Position numbers and translations under genes: made by a program. A stretch of 64,000 nucleotides of DNA from an uncultured Prevotella sp. (GTDB lineage Bacteria > Bacteroidota > Bacteroidia > Bacteroidales > Bacteroidaceae), in contig CAMVQS010000001.1 in the NCBI GenBank assembly GCA_947169685.1, positions 106,718 to 170,717 on the forward strand, in the 5' to 3' direction. A model generated the notes under the pieces. The model did no database searches. It saw only the letters and a program-made list of their open reading frames with translations, and was not told the origin of the DNA. Of the stretch, positions 44,516 to 54,681 are shown piece by piece (position 1 is the first letter of the stretch; each line of letters opens with the position of its first letter).

Positions 44516-47485
44516 ATGAGGTTCAGACGATGGTTCGTGTTAGGTGTCCTGCTGGGGTTATTGGCAGGCGAGTCGGCGGCACAGGGTGTGCTGACCGACA
44601 GGTATAACATAGCTCGACTGGACTTGGCAGCGGGGCTTCCCCACAACCATGTTAACCACATTTTTGCCGATAGCCAGGGCTTTGTGTGGATTTCGACCTA
44701 TGGTGGAGGTGCTGTGCGCTATGATGGCTATACGTTTAAACGGCTGTTGGCCAGCGGACTTTTGGCGCCCAGCAATTCATGCAAGGGATTTGCCGAGGAC
44801 CGCCACCACCGCCTATGGGTGGCCTTCGACGAGGGCACGGCGGTAGTTGACATGCGGACGATGGCCTGCATAGACTTCGGCAGCAGGCTGACACAGAATG
44901 CCGTCAAGGTGTATTGCGATACAAAGGGTGCCATGTGGCACGTGACGCGTGATAGCGTATTCCGCTATACTTTCGACGAAGCAGGACGCATGGCACACGT
45001 CAGCAAGTGCCACTATCGTGGTAACACGCCCGACGTTACCATCAGCGACATCGAACATAACGGTACCGTATGGATTAACATCGACGGTGGCTTGTACCGC
45101 CTGTCGGAAAGCGGATCGACGCTGGTACGCAGTGACATTGCTCCAGCTATTGCACAATTGCAGGGGCTGTACGTGACCGACCTGCTGAAACGCGGCAACA
45201 CGGTGTGGATAGCAACGAACCTGGGGCTGTATGCCTACGACCAGTATGCCGGCACCCTGACGGCATTCCGCCATACAGCCGACATCCATTCGCTGTCGCA
45301 CGACTATGCTACGGCACTGGCTGTCACGCCCAGCGGACGGCTGCTGGTGGGAACGTTGCGGGGTATGAATATCCTGGACGAACAACATGGCACCTTCGAA
45401 CAATGGACAACGGCAACGACCGTGAAGCCTATGCCCAGCGACTTCGTGCACTGCTTGATGGTACGTGACGGGCAAATCTGGATTGGAACCGAGACGGCAG
45501 GCATTGTCAAGCTGTCGCCACAGCCGCTGATGCTCCGCAACTTCGTTCATCAGCCGTCGCGGCCAGGGTCCTTGTCACCCAACCCCGTCAATGCGATGTA
45601 CGTTGAGCCTAACGGCACGTTGTGGGTGGGAACCGTCGAGGGAGGCCTGAACAGGTTAGATGCCACACAGCATACGGAAGACGGGGTCTTTGAGCACTGG
45701 TCGCTCTACGACTTGGGACTCAAGCACAACACGGTATCCGTATTGGAACCCGACGCTCATGGACGCCTGTGGATAGGCTCGTGGGGTGGGGGATTGAATT
45801 GGATAGAGCTAAGTGGCAAGAGGTCAGAGGTGCACCATGTGGAGATGCCGTCCGACATGGTGGCCATGACCAACTATATCGGTGCACTGGCATACGACAA
45901 GTATAACGATGCTCTGTGGATTGGCAGTAACGACGGTATTTTCTACTATGAACTGAAGGCTGGCACGTTAGCCGATCCGTTCAAGGAAAACCGTCTGATA
46001 CGTGGCTGCATAGGCAGTTTGGTAGATCGCAGGGGGCGCCTCTGGATGGGTTGTCTGTCAGGCGTCTGCATCGTTGACTTGAAGTCGAAAATGCCCTTCA
46101 AGTACCGTCGCCTGCGCAATAAGTTGGACCACCCCGAGTCGCCTGTCATTGACAAGATCTGTTGCTTCTGCGAGACCAAGGACGGCACGTTGTGGCTGGG
46201 CTCGAATGGTTATGGACTGTACAGAATGGTGGAAGGTGGAGAGACAAAAGAGCGCTTTGAACTATTGACCACGGATGACGGTCTGGCAAACAATGCCGTG
46301 AAGGGCATTGTGGAGGATGAGCAGGGACGCCTTTGGATTACGACGGACAACGGTCTGTCGGTCTATGACCCTCGCACGCGTACCTTTAATAATTATGGTG
46401 AGCTGGACGGACTGCTCAGTCAGCGGTTCTACTGGAACTCGGCGGTGCACGGAGCAAATGGTGCCATCTGGTTGGGCACCACAGCCGGACTCACCGAGAT
46501 GCGTGGCGAGAATGCGGATGCCCGCTACGAGCCGCACCTGCGCTTTACCCGCCTGATGGTCGATAACCAGGAGGTCAGTGCAGCCCATAGCGAGATGCTT
46601 GATGCAGATATTTCCCAGGCCACCTGCATCCGACTGCACGAGTCGAACAAGTCGATGGCCATTGATTTCTCGACGCTGACCTATGCCGGTGAGACGCAAG
46701 GGCAGTACAGCTACCGCCTGCGTGGCTTCGAGGACGACTGGACGCCTCTGAAGCCTGGTGAGCACTCCGTACGCTATACCAGCCTGAAGCCCGGCTCCTA
46801 CACCTTCGAAGTACAATATACCCTAGGGGAGGGTGATGAGCCGCAGACGGCCAGCATCCAAGTGGAAGTGGCACCTTACTTCTGGAAGAGCTGGTGGTTT
46901 ATATTGTTGGTCGTAGTGCTGCTTTCCGCTCTGATTGTGTGGTACTACCACCGTCGTATGGAGTTGTGGCGTCAGCAAGAAGCAGAAAAGCTGCTGTTGC
47001 CCATTCGTCGTGTACTGAATGAGTCGGATGCCCCCGAGCTGCTGCAGTCGCGCATCCAGAACATCATCGACAACCACGAACGTCTGCAGAAGAGCTATCG
47101 TCGCAGTGTGGAGGCCGACAAACAGGAAGTGATGCGTACCAAAAAGTCGTTCATGGAACGTGCGACGGACGTGATGGAGCAGAACTACACCAACAGCGAG
47201 TTCGGCATCAATGAGTTTGCCGAGGCACTGGGCATGAGCAAGAGTCTGGTGTCGAAACGTCTGAATGCCGAGACTGGACAGAGCACCAGTCAGTTTATCC
47301 GTAACTACCGCCTGACCATTGCCAGGAAGCTACTGTTGGAGAATTGGGCCAACAGAAACATTACCGAGATTGCCTATAAAGTGGGATTCAACGACCCGAA
47401 GTATTTTACGCGTTGTTTCACACGACAGTATGGCACCAGTCCTAGTTCGTATGCAGGGGAGGACGCTTCGGTGGACGAAAAATAG
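44516..47485 (+). CDS. Membrane-spanning propeller-sensor AraC-family regulator without kinase
   Basis: 989-residue one-component sensor. It has a signal sequence, then about 14 two-component-regulator-propeller repeats (LPHNHVNHIFADSQGFVWIST type) forming a periplasmic sensor. A Y_Y_Y domain (about residues 715-785), one transmembrane helix (about 790-812), a short coiled region and an AraC-type HTH domain (about 878-985, with two HTH halves, FGINEFAEALGMSKSLVSKRL and ITEIAYKVGFNDPKYFTRCF-like segments) follow. Hybrid two-component systems of Bacteroidota have the same sensor and output but carry HisKA, HATPase and receiver domains between them; none is present here and the spacing leaves no room. 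It should signal directly across the membrane. It lies just upstream of a SusC promoter with its own operator, which it probably controls, with an arabinan- or arabinoxylan-derived ligand (inference). Confidence 0.85.
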   Translation: MRFRRWFVLGVLLGLLAGESAAQGVLTDRYNIARLDLAAGLPHNHVNHIFADSQGFVWISTYGGGAVRYDGYTFKRLLASGLLAPSNSCKGFAEDRHHRLWVAFDEGTAVVDMRTMACIDFGSRLTQNAVKVYCDTKGAMWHVTRDSVFRYTFDEAGRMAHVSKCHYRGNTPDVTISDIEHNGTVWINIDGGLYRLSESGSTLVRSDIAPAIAQLQGLYVTDLLKRGNTVWIATNLGLYAYDQYAGTLTAFRHTADIHSLSHDYATALAVTPSGRLLVGTLRGMNILDEQHGTFEQWTTATTVKPMPSDFVHCLMVRDGQIWIGTETAGIVKLSPQPLMLRNFVHQPSRPGSLSPNPVNAMYVEPNGTLWVGTVEGGLNRLDATQHTEDGVFEHWSLYDLGLKHNTVSVLEPDAHGRLWIGSWGGGLNWIELSGKRSEVHHVEMPSDMVAMTNYIGALAYDKYNDALWIGSNDGIFYYELKAGTLADPFKENRLIRGCIGSLVDRRGRLWMGCLSGVCIVDLKSKMPFKYRRLRNKLDHPESPVIDKICCFCETKDGTLWLGSNGYGLYRMVEGGETKERFELLTTDDGLANNAVKGIVEDEQGRLWITTDNGLSVYDPRTRTFNNYGELDGLLSQRFYWNSAVHGANGAIWLGTTAGLTEMRGENADARYEPHLRFTRLMVDNQEVSAAHSEMLDADISQATCIRLHESNKSMAIDFSTLTYAGETQGQYSYRLRGFEDDWTPLKPGEHSVRYTSLKPGSYTFEVQYTLGEGDEPQTASIQVEVAPYFWKSWWFILLVVVLLSALIVWYYHRRMELWRQQEAEKLLLPIRRVLNESDAPELLQSRIQNIIDNHERLQKSYRRSVEADKQEVMRTKKSFMERATDVMEQNYTNSEFGINEFAEALGMSKSLVSKRLNAETGQSTSQFIRNYRLTIARKLLLENWANRNITEIAYKVGFNDPKYFTRCFTRQYGTSPSSYAGEDASVDEK

Positions 47486-47500
47486 GGTCTAAATCATGAT

Positions 47501-47588
47501 TTATTAGGTGAAAAATGCATAATTACGCATTTGTCCACCTAATAAACTGTTTTGTCCACCTTAGGGGTTTGAATATTGTTTACTTTTG
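47501..47588 (+). promoter_or_regulatory. Operator and promoter of the fourth SusC/SusD operon
   Basis: The -7 element TACTTTTG is at 47581-47588. Upstream are direct repeats TTTGTCCACCTAA (47530-47542) and TTTGTCCACCTTA (47551-47563), 21 bp apart, as expected for an AraC-type dimer. The first repeat overlaps a nested dyad: TTATTAGGTG (47501-47510) with CACCTAATAA (47536-47545), and AAATGC with GCATTT inside. The boxes differ from the TGTWACAY boxes of the other operons, so a different regulator, probably the adjacent one, acts here. Confidence 0.65.
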
Positions 47589-47642
47589 TGCCCAACAAAT
47601 GTAACAAATAACAAATTATTTCTAACTTAAAAACAATTAACA

Positions 47643-50600
47643 ATGAGAAAACAATTATTATTCTCTATGATGCTATTTGTTGGTATGATAGGAGTATTTG
47701 CATTCAGTGCGACTCCTGTTATGGCATCAGTGGCACAGCAGACTAAGACTATCAAGGTCAGTGGTCTGGTTGTTGACCAAGACGGTGAGCCACTCATCGG
47801 TGCAACTGTCAGGGTAAAGAACACTCAGACAGCAACGGTGACCAACGTTGATGGTAACTTTGAGCTGAGCGTTCCCTCCAACGCCACGCTCGTTGTCAGT
47901 TACATCGGTTACAAAGACCGTGAGATTGCTGTACGTGGGCGTGTTGACCTCGGTGAGATTCAGCTGGAATCTGACGACCATTCACTGGAACAGGTGGTCG
48001 TAGTGGGTTACGGTACGCAAAAGAAGGCCGACCTGACAGGTTCGGTGTCTATTGTGAATGCCGATGAGCTGAAGCGTGTGTCTAACTCCAACATCTCCTC
48101 CATGCTGGAGGGTAAGGTGGCCGGCGTTCAGATCACTACTGACGGTCAACCTGGTGCAGACCCCTCCGTACGTATTCGTGGTATCGGTTCGTTCGGAAGC
48201 ACAGCTCCGCTGTACGTCATCGACGGTGTGCCCATGGGTACTACCATTCGTGACTTCTCTCCGAACGACATTGAGACCATTCAGGTGCTGAAGGATGCTT
48301 CTGCAGGTGCCATCTACGGTTCTCGTGCTGCTAACGGTGTGGTTATTATTACCACGAAGGGTGGTCAGAAAGACCAGCCGCTGAAAGTTGATTATAAAGG
48401 TTACTTCGGATGGGACGTAATCCCCAGCGGTGTCTATGACGTCATGAATGCCGACCAGTACAGCCAGTATCTGGGTATGGCCGCTGCCAACTCCGGCACT
48501 CCGCTGCCTGGTGGTTACAGCCTCAGCGAAGATGGTAAATATCATTTCATGGATAACACTAATACCGACTGGTTCAAGGAGGTGTTCAAGACTGGTATCC
48601 GCCAGAACCACAATGTCAACCTGAGTGGTGGCGGTGCTAATAATACTTATAATATAGGTCTTGACTACTTCGGTCAGAAGGGAACGATGGAAGGTGCCGG
48701 TCCTAACTACGAGCGCTTTACTGCCCGTGTGAACAATACCATGGACACCAAGTTCATCAAGTTCCGTACCAGTTTTGTATATTCACACTCCAATCAAGAC
48801 AACACTTCTATCTCCAATGCTAACGAGTATGTGCAGGGTCTCTATGGTAACCTGCCCAACGTGCTACTCGGTACACTGACCATCCAGCCGACCATCAAGG
48901 CATACGACGAATCGACATGGGTACTTGACGACAAGGTGGGTGCTGCCAACGCATGGAACTACGACGCTTATGGCTATGGCGTGTATTACGATACCATCCA
49001 TGGTGACATCTCGGCGTCCAACCCCCTGCTTGTCAACAACCTGCTGACCCGTAACACGATTGTTGACCGTTTCGTGGGTACTGCTTCTGCGGATGTCGAT
49101 CTGTTTAAGATGGTAGGTTTTGACATCAAGAACCACAAGCTGAACTACAAGATTAACCTCTCCTACAGCGCCACGCATGCCAACGACAAGACCTGGATTC
49201 CTGCATGGATTCAGAGCAATCGTGTCTATCTGGCCAAGGAGAACGAGCGTCTGACCAAGGCACATCGCAAATATACCGATGCCCTGATTGAGAACACGCT
49301 GACTTACGACGGCACCATCGGCCTGCATCATATCAATCTCTTGGGTGGTATCACCTACGAAGAGGAGAATACCAACACGCTGACAGCTATAGGCGTACAG
49401 TATTCCGAGCCTTATTTCCTCCAGATCCAGAACGCTGGAACCAAGGATGCCAACTCTTACGAGTACAAGCATGCATTGACCTCGTTCATCGGTCGTCTGA
49501 ACTACGACTACGACGGCAAGTACCTCTTCTCGGCTGTTATCCGTCGTGACGGCAGCTCCCGTCTGACCAAGGATATTCGCTGGGGTACCTTCCCCTCTGT
49601 GTCTCTGGGTTGGCGTTTCGACAAGGAAAGCTTCTTCCCCATCGACCGTAACATCATCAACCTGTTCAAGATTCGTGCATCCTATGGTGAGCTCGGTAAC
49701 GAGAACATCGGTGAGTACGTCTATCAGGCCACGATGATGCGTAACAACATGACCTACAGCTTTGGCAACCAGCCTATTACCGGTTCGGCCATCTCTACCT
49801 TCGTTAACGAGCAGTTGGCATGGGAGAAGAAGAAGACCATGAACGTCGGTATCGATCTGGCTTTCCTCAACAACCGCATTGAGTTTACCGCTGAATGGTA
49901 CAAGAACCAGTCTGTCGATCTGCTGTACAGCGTTCCCGTACCTGCCAACGCAGGTGTGGCAAACACCAGCGTGACGATGAATGCCGCCAAGATGGACAAC
50001 AGCGGTTTTGAGTTCACAGTGACCTACCGCAACCGTGACCATGCCCTGAAGCACGAGATCAGTGCCAACCTGAGCACACTGAAGAACAAAGTGCGCTCAC
50101 TCGGCTTCGGCAACAACTATTACCTCACAGGTGACTACATCACCTACGTGGGTGAGGAGCTGGGACAGTTCTACGGCTATGTCTATGAGGGTATTGCCCG
50201 CACACAGGCTGACCTCGATGACCATGCTACACAGGCAGGTGCACAGGTAGGTGACTGCCTCTATAAGGATGTCAATGGTGACGGTCAGATTACAACCGAC
50301 GACCGTGTGGTACTCGGCAGCGGCCTGCCCTCTGTCAACTTCGGTCTGAGCGGACGCCTGGAGTACGGCATCTTCGACTTGAACATCTCTACCTATGGCG
50401 CTTTGGGCTACCATGTGTCTGACCATATCTACAACGCCCTGAACTCTTGCTACAGCTATGGTAATAAGGATGTTGCCATTCTCGATGCCAACCGCTGGTC
50501 AGAAGACGGTCTGACTTACCTTTCCAACGTTCCCCGTACGTATATCACAGCTAACGGTGAGGCATGGAACGACTATTTCAGTGACCGCAAGATTCAGAAC

Positions 50601-50834
50601 GCAGCTTACTGGAAGATTGCCAACGTAGAGTTGGGCTGCAACCTGCCCAGCAAGTGGTTTGGCGGCTACGTCAACGGTGTACGTGTCTATCTCTCTGCCC
50701 AGAACCTCTATACTTTCACAGGTTACAAGGGCTACAATGTTGACTATGCACCTGGTACGTTCACACCGGGCTATAACTACTGCTCTTATCCGAGTGCACG
50801 CAGCTTCATGGCTGGTATCCACTTCTCGTTCTAA
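47643..50834 (+). CDS. SusC-like TonB-dependent transporter (arabinan/arabinoxylan operon)
   Basis: 1063-residue outer-membrane importer. The start at 47643 gives a signal peptide followed by SVAQQTKTIKVSG. It has the carboxypeptidase-regulatory-like domain (about residues 37-112), a TonB box (EQVVVVGYG), a plug with DASAGAIYGSRAANGV and a complete barrel ending in MAGIHFSF. It is the first gene of an operon that continues with SusD, a surface glycan-binding protein and three GH43 enzymes including two arabinanase types. Arabino-oligosaccharides are therefore the likely ligand. Its GC-rich codon use differs slightly from the xus SusC genes. Confidence 0.9.
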   Translation: MRKQLLFSMMLFVGMIGVFAFSATPVMASVAQQTKTIKVSGLVVDQDGEPLIGATVRVKNTQTATVTNVDGNFELSVPSNATLVVSYIGYKDREIAVRGRVDLGEIQLESDDHSLEQVVVVGYGTQKKADLTGSVSIVNADELKRVSNSNISSMLEGKVAGVQITTDGQPGADPSVRIRGIGSFGSTAPLYVIDGVPMGTTIRDFSPNDIETIQVLKDASAGAIYGSRAANGVVIITTKGGQKDQPLKVDYKGYFGWDVIPSGVYDVMNADQYSQYLGMAAANSGTPLPGGYSLSEDGKYHFMDNTNTDWFKEVFKTGIRQNHNVNLSGGGANNTYNIGLDYFGQKGTMEGAGPNYERFTARVNNTMDTKFIKFRTSFVYSHSNQDNTSISNANEYVQGLYGNLPNVLLGTLTIQPTIKAYDESTWVLDDKVGAANAWNYDAYGYGVYYDTIHGDISASNPLLVNNLLTRNTIVDRFVGTASADVDLFKMVGFDIKNHKLNYKINLSYSATHANDKTWIPAWIQSNRVYLAKENERLTKAHRKYTDALIENTLTYDGTIGLHHINLLGGITYEEENTNTLTAIGVQYSEPYFLQIQNAGTKDANSYEYKHALTSFIGRLNYDYDGKYLFSAVIRRDGSSRLTKDIRWGTFPSVSLGWRFDKESFFPIDRNIINLFKIRASYGELGNENIGEYVYQATMMRNNMTYSFGNQPITGSAISTFVNEQLAWEKKKTMNVGIDLAFLNNRIEFTAEWYKNQSVDLLYSVPVPANAGVANTSVTMNAAKMDNSGFEFTVTYRNRDHALKHEISANLSTLKNKVRSLGFGNNYYLTGDYITYVGEELGQFYGYVYEGIARTQADLDDHATQAGAQVGDCLYKDVNGDGQITTDDRVVLGSGLPSVNFGLSGRLEYGIFDLNISTYGALGYHVSDHIYNALNSCYSYGNKDVAILDANRWSEDGLTYLSNVPRTYITANGEAWNDYFSDRKIQNAAYWKIANVELGCNLPSKWFGGYVNGVRVYLSAQNLYTFTGYKGYNVDYAPGTFTPGYNYCSYPSARSFMAGIHFSF

Positions 50835-50876
50835 TGAATATGAATCGAAAATCGAAAATCAGTAAATAGAAAAAAG

Positions 50877-52676
50877 ATGAAACTATATAAATTATCATTG
50901 GCCCTTGTGTTGGGCCTTGGCGCGCTGACATCGTGCAGCGAGAAGCTGGAACTGACCAATCCCAACCAGCAGACGTCAGGAACCTTTGGTTTCACTGCCG
51001 ACGATCTGGAGGAGAATGTCATTGCCGCCTATAACCACATCCGCATGGAGGGTACCTACGCCCGTGTGGGCTTCATGCTCGATGTCTGCCGTGGTGACGA
51101 GGTGTGGAACTCGTCACAGGTATGGTACATGCCGTTCGACGACCTGAACGCTCCCGTGACCGACGAGATCGGGCAGTGGTCATGGCGCGACTGGTACTAC
51201 ACCATCAATGTCTGCAACTTCACGCTCTCACGCTGTGGCGACGACAACAGCCAGCTGAGCGACAAGATGAAGTATATCAAGGGACAGATGCTGTTCCTGC
51301 GTGGTCTGGCTTATTATAATCTGGCTGGATACTACCAGAATCCTGCGCTGATTACCGACTACAGCCAGTACTCTTCACTCGACGGCCTCTATGCTGCCAA
51401 CTGCCAGTCCGAGGATGCTGACGGTAATGTCCAGTATGACCGTGTCTGGGATCAGGTGGAGAATGACTTCGCAGAGGCTATGACACTGCTGCCCAGCCGT
51501 GATGCTGGCGGTCAGTGGGCCAAGGGTCGCGCCACCTGTGGTGCTGCTGCCGGTTACTATGCTCGTGCCCTCATGATGCGCCACAAGTACAGCGAGGCAC
51601 TCACTGTGCTCAAGGCCATCATCAGCGGACAGTACGGTACGTACAAGCTCATGGCCAACTACGGTGACAACTTCCGTGAGGGCAGTGCCTACGAGAATAA
51701 CGACGAGAGCCTCTTCGAGGTACAGTATCTGGACTATGGCTCACAGGGTACCGACGACGAGTGGACACCAGTGAACACCAGTGCCAACGCCACGCAGGGT
51801 CATGCTATCGAGAGTAACTTCGGTCCTGGCGACTGTGGTGGATGGGCAGACCTCTCAGCTTCTCCCTGGCTCTATAACCTGTTTAAGGCTGAGCGCACCA
51901 TCAACGGCTCGCTTGACCCGCGCCTCTACTGGACCATCGGCACCTACGAGCCTGAGTGGGACGGTTTCGAGTATGGCAACGTGTGCTACACGGTGGCACA
52001 GACAGACAATTGGGGCGGTGACGCTCCGCTGGTGACCAACAACAACAATGGCGGTCTGCCAGTGGCCAAGAATACCAACATGCGTACAGGCCTCTACGAA
52101 AAGGTCGTCACGGGTCTGCACTGCGGTATTAACCTGCGCATGATGCGCTACAGCGATGTGCTGCTGCGCGCTGCCGAGTGTGAGAATGAGGTGAACGGTC
52201 CGACACAGCAGGCCATCGACTGGATCAACCAGGTACGTAGCCGTGCAGGACTGGCCGGCCTGAAGCTGGCTGACTTCAGCTCAAAGGACAAGCTCTTCGA
52301 GCAGATTGCCAACGTGGAACGTCCCAAAGAGTTCGGCTGTGAGTTCGGTCGTGGTTTCGACCTGCTGCGCTGGGGCTTCTTCTACAGCGCCGATCGTCTG
52401 CAGCAGCTGAAGGAGCATGCTGCCGTCAATTTCTGGACGAAGGCGAACTATAACGACGGTGTGGTGACCTTCACGCCGAAAGACCCCGTCGATTATGCTA
52501 CATGCAGCAAGAGCTCGTTCGACACCTGGAAGGAGGGTCATGAGTTCCTGCCCATCTATCAGGGTACGCTCAGCGACAACCCGAACCTCGTCGGCAACTC
52601 TGCCAATACGAATAGTGACAACTCTTCTTACTTCACAAGCAAGGGATGGACCGTTCATCCAGTGGTGAAGCTTTGA
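50877..52676 (+). CDS. SusD-like surface glycan-binding lipoprotein
   Basis: 599-residue lipoprotein, acylated Cys in LTSC (about residue 20). The helical SusD repeats (GQMLFLRGLAYYNLAGYY) and the C-terminal NVERPKEFGCEFGRGFDLLRW segment are clear. It starts 42 bp after the SusC stop. It acts as the lid of the transporter encoded upstream; the ligand is inferred as arabino-oligosaccharide from the enzymes of the operon. Confidence 0.9.
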   Translation: MKLYKLSLALVLGLGALTSCSEKLELTNPNQQTSGTFGFTADDLEENVIAAYNHIRMEGTYARVGFMLDVCRGDEVWNSSQVWYMPFDDLNAPVTDEIGQWSWRDWYYTINVCNFTLSRCGDDNSQLSDKMKYIKGQMLFLRGLAYYNLAGYYQNPALITDYSQYSSLDGLYAANCQSEDADGNVQYDRVWDQVENDFAEAMTLLPSRDAGGQWAKGRATCGAAAGYYARALMMRHKYSEALTVLKAIISGQYGTYKLMANYGDNFREGSAYENNDESLFEVQYLDYGSQGTDDEWTPVNTSANATQGHAIESNFGPGDCGGWADLSASPWLYNLFKAERTINGSLDPRLYWTIGTYEPEWDGFEYGNVCYTVAQTDNWGGDAPLVTNNNNGGLPVAKNTNMRTGLYEKVVTGLHCGINLRMMRYSDVLLRAAECENEVNGPTQQAIDWINQVRSRAGLAGLKLADFSSKDKLFEQIANVERPKEFGCEFGRGFDLLRWGFFYSADRLQQLKEHAAVNFWTKANYNDGVVTFTPKDPVDYATCSKSSFDTWKEGHEFLPIYQGTLSDNPNLVGNSANTNSDNSSYFTSKGWTVHPVVKL

Positions 52677-52719
52677 GAAGATTTTGCATTAAAGATTAAA
52701 AATTAAACATTAAAAGATT

Positions 52720-54681
52720 ATGAAAAGTCTAAATAAAATAGCAACCGCTTTCTTTGCTGTGGCTCTTGGTCTGATGTCCATGACGAGTTGTGAGGGCGGT
52801 GACCTGTTCAGCGTCGATTCGCCCGACTGGCTCTCTGCCAAAGTTGATTCCATTGCCAATGCAAAGGGGCAAGGCGGAGAAGAGGAAATCGAGGGCCTGG
52901 TGGAGGATGTCTATACTGTCGGTGCTACGGACTACAGCACGGGATGGTGGGCACAGTTCTCGAAATACTATCAGATTCCTGAAGGAGAGAAGTGGGTGGC
53001 TCAGTATAACCTGAGCATCAACCCCAGTGCCTCGAACACGTATAAGAACTTTGCGCTGATTATCACGAACGACGAGGACCGCGGTGCCTCCAACTATAAG
53101 GAGTACGGTGCCATCCGCTACGACCATCAGCCCAGCGGAAACTCCGAGTGGGGTGACTACATAGACCGTAGCCTCGTTGAGAGCACGCTGACGTTCGAGA
53201 CCGACACCGATGCTGGTGTAGATAAGCTCGGCGGTAAGGTGACGCTGACCATCGACCGTACAAGCGGTGGACTGATTGTCACGATGACCAACGGCACGGT
53301 GACGAAAACCTACAAGCAGACATCGGCATTGGTGAACCTGAATGCTGACCCGTCGAACACCACCATCCGTGCGTTCCTCGTGCCTGAGGGCTCGTACATC
53401 AACTTCCTCGGTTCTACCATCGAGCCTATCGGTGGCTTCACCTCGAAGGAGGACAAGCAGCCGCTGTCAATGGAGCTGACCGGCATTCCCAGCGAGGTGC
53501 TGGTAGGTACGACGCTTGAAGAGGCAGTGGCCAATGTCACGGGTGTCGTGAACTTCGAACAGAGCGTATCGAAGAACGTGACGGCTGCCGACCTGACGTT
53601 CCAGGCCGTTCCCAGCATTTTCGAGACAGGCCAGAAGACGCTTGTGGTCATGTACAACAAGACCTTCAAGGGTGAGCTTGCTACAACGCCCATCGTGGCT
53701 GTTAAGACGTTCAACGTCGTGAATGAACTTTCTGCCTTCACGCAGACAGTGGTTGTTCCTACACCGCTGGTACTTGGTGCAACCGACAACTCTACTGGTT
53801 GGTGGGGTGCTCATACGGACAATATCAAGGTGGCTCCGAAGGAGACCAAGGTAGTTAACTTCACCAACTACACCACGGGTGCCGGCAACTGGAACAACTT
53901 CGTTATTGTGCTCAACAAGGCCAATCTGGCTGAGTATGCTGTGGTACGTGCTGATAACTACGGCTGGGGCGACGGCTACGCTGCCTGCACACCAGTGGGC
54001 GGCTTTGGTGCCGACGATGACGCTTGGGCTGCATGGCGCAACGTGATGAACGGTGCCAAGGTGACGGCCTACATTACCAACAACGGCGATGGCACGGCCG
54101 ATGTGAAGGCTGTGATGCACGGTACTGACGGTAATGACTATGTACAGGAGTACAACGGCATTAACACCGTCGATCCCGATGACATGTACTTCCGCTTCAC
54201 CGTTGACGGATGCCACCTGGTATTCGACAACGAGGTAGGTGCTCCCGACTGCTCTACGGGCTGGTGGGGTGCTCACTCACCGCTGGTACAGGTAAAGGCT
54301 CATCAAATCTGCACGGTCAACTTCACCAACTACACCACAGGTGCTGAAAACTGGAACAACTTTGTTGTTGTGCTGAACAGGGCCGACCTGTCGGAGTATG
54401 CAGTGGTACGTGCCGACAACTACGGCTGGGGCGACGGCTACGCTGCCTGCACGCCGAGTGGCGGCCAGGCTGACTGGGGTGCATGGCGCAGCGCCATGAA
54501 CGGTGCCAAGGTGACGATGCAGATTGTCAACAACGGTGACGGTACGGCCGACGTGAAGGCTTTGATGCACGGCACTGACGGTAACGACTATGTACAGAAC
54601 TATATTGGCATCAACACCATCGATCCTGACAACTTCTATTTCCGCTTTACCGTAGATAGCAGTTATCTGAAATTTGAGTAA
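52720..54681 (+). CDS. Surface glycan-binding lipoprotein with three repeated Trp-rich modules
   Basis: 653-residue lipoprotein (Cys24 in MTSC, followed by EGGD). It contains three copies of one beta-rich module: about residues 66-235, 348-500 and 503-653. Each starts with a STGWW motif (W76/W77, W361/W362, W515/W516). Modules 2 and 3 share NWNNF, EYAVVRADNYGWGDGYAAC, NGAKVT and GDGTADVKA(V/L)MHGTDGNDYVQ; module 1 is more diverged. An Ig-like domain (about 245-345) separates modules 1 and 2. No catalytic motif is seen. Exposed Trp pairs suggest carbohydrate contact. It follows SusD in the position of SGBP-B proteins and most likely binds arabinan or arabinoxylan at the surface. I cannot name the module family, which may be an undescribed CBM. 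The stop overlaps the next start by one base. Confidence 0.75.
   Translation: MKSLNKIATAFFAVALGLMSMTSCEGGDLFSVDSPDWLSAKVDSIANAKGQGGEEEIEGLVEDVYTVGATDYSTGWWAQFSKYYQIPEGEKWVAQYNLSINPSASNTYKNFALIITNDEDRGASNYKEYGAIRYDHQPSGNSEWGDYIDRSLVESTLTFETDTDAGVDKLGGKVTLTIDRTSGGLIVTMTNGTVTKTYKQTSALVNLNADPSNTTIRAFLVPEGSYINFLGSTIEPIGGFTSKEDKQPLSMELTGIPSEVLVGTTLEEAVANVTGVVNFEQSVSKNVTAADLTFQAVPSIFETGQKTLVVMYNKTFKGELATTPIVAVKTFNVVNELSAFTQTVVVPTPLVLGATDNSTGWWGAHTDNIKVAPKETKVVNFTNYTTGAGNWNNFVIVLNKANLAEYAVVRADNYGWGDGYAACTPVGGFGADDDAWAAWRNVMNGAKVTAYITNNGDGTADVKAVMHGTDGNDYVQEYNGINTVDPDDMYFRFTVDGCHLVFDNEVGAPDCSTGWWGAHSPLVQVKAHQICTVNFTNYTTGAENWNNFVVVLNRADLSEYAVVRADNYGWGDGYAACTPSGGQADWGAWRSAMNGAKVTMQIVNNGDGTADVKALMHGTDGNDYVQNYIGINTIDPDNFYFRFTVDSSYLKFE

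Noticed and set aside
48864..50054. 396-codon open frame on the minus strand opposite a SusC gene
   Set aside because: It is a shadow of the SusC barrel coding sequence, with no domain, promoter or independent signal.
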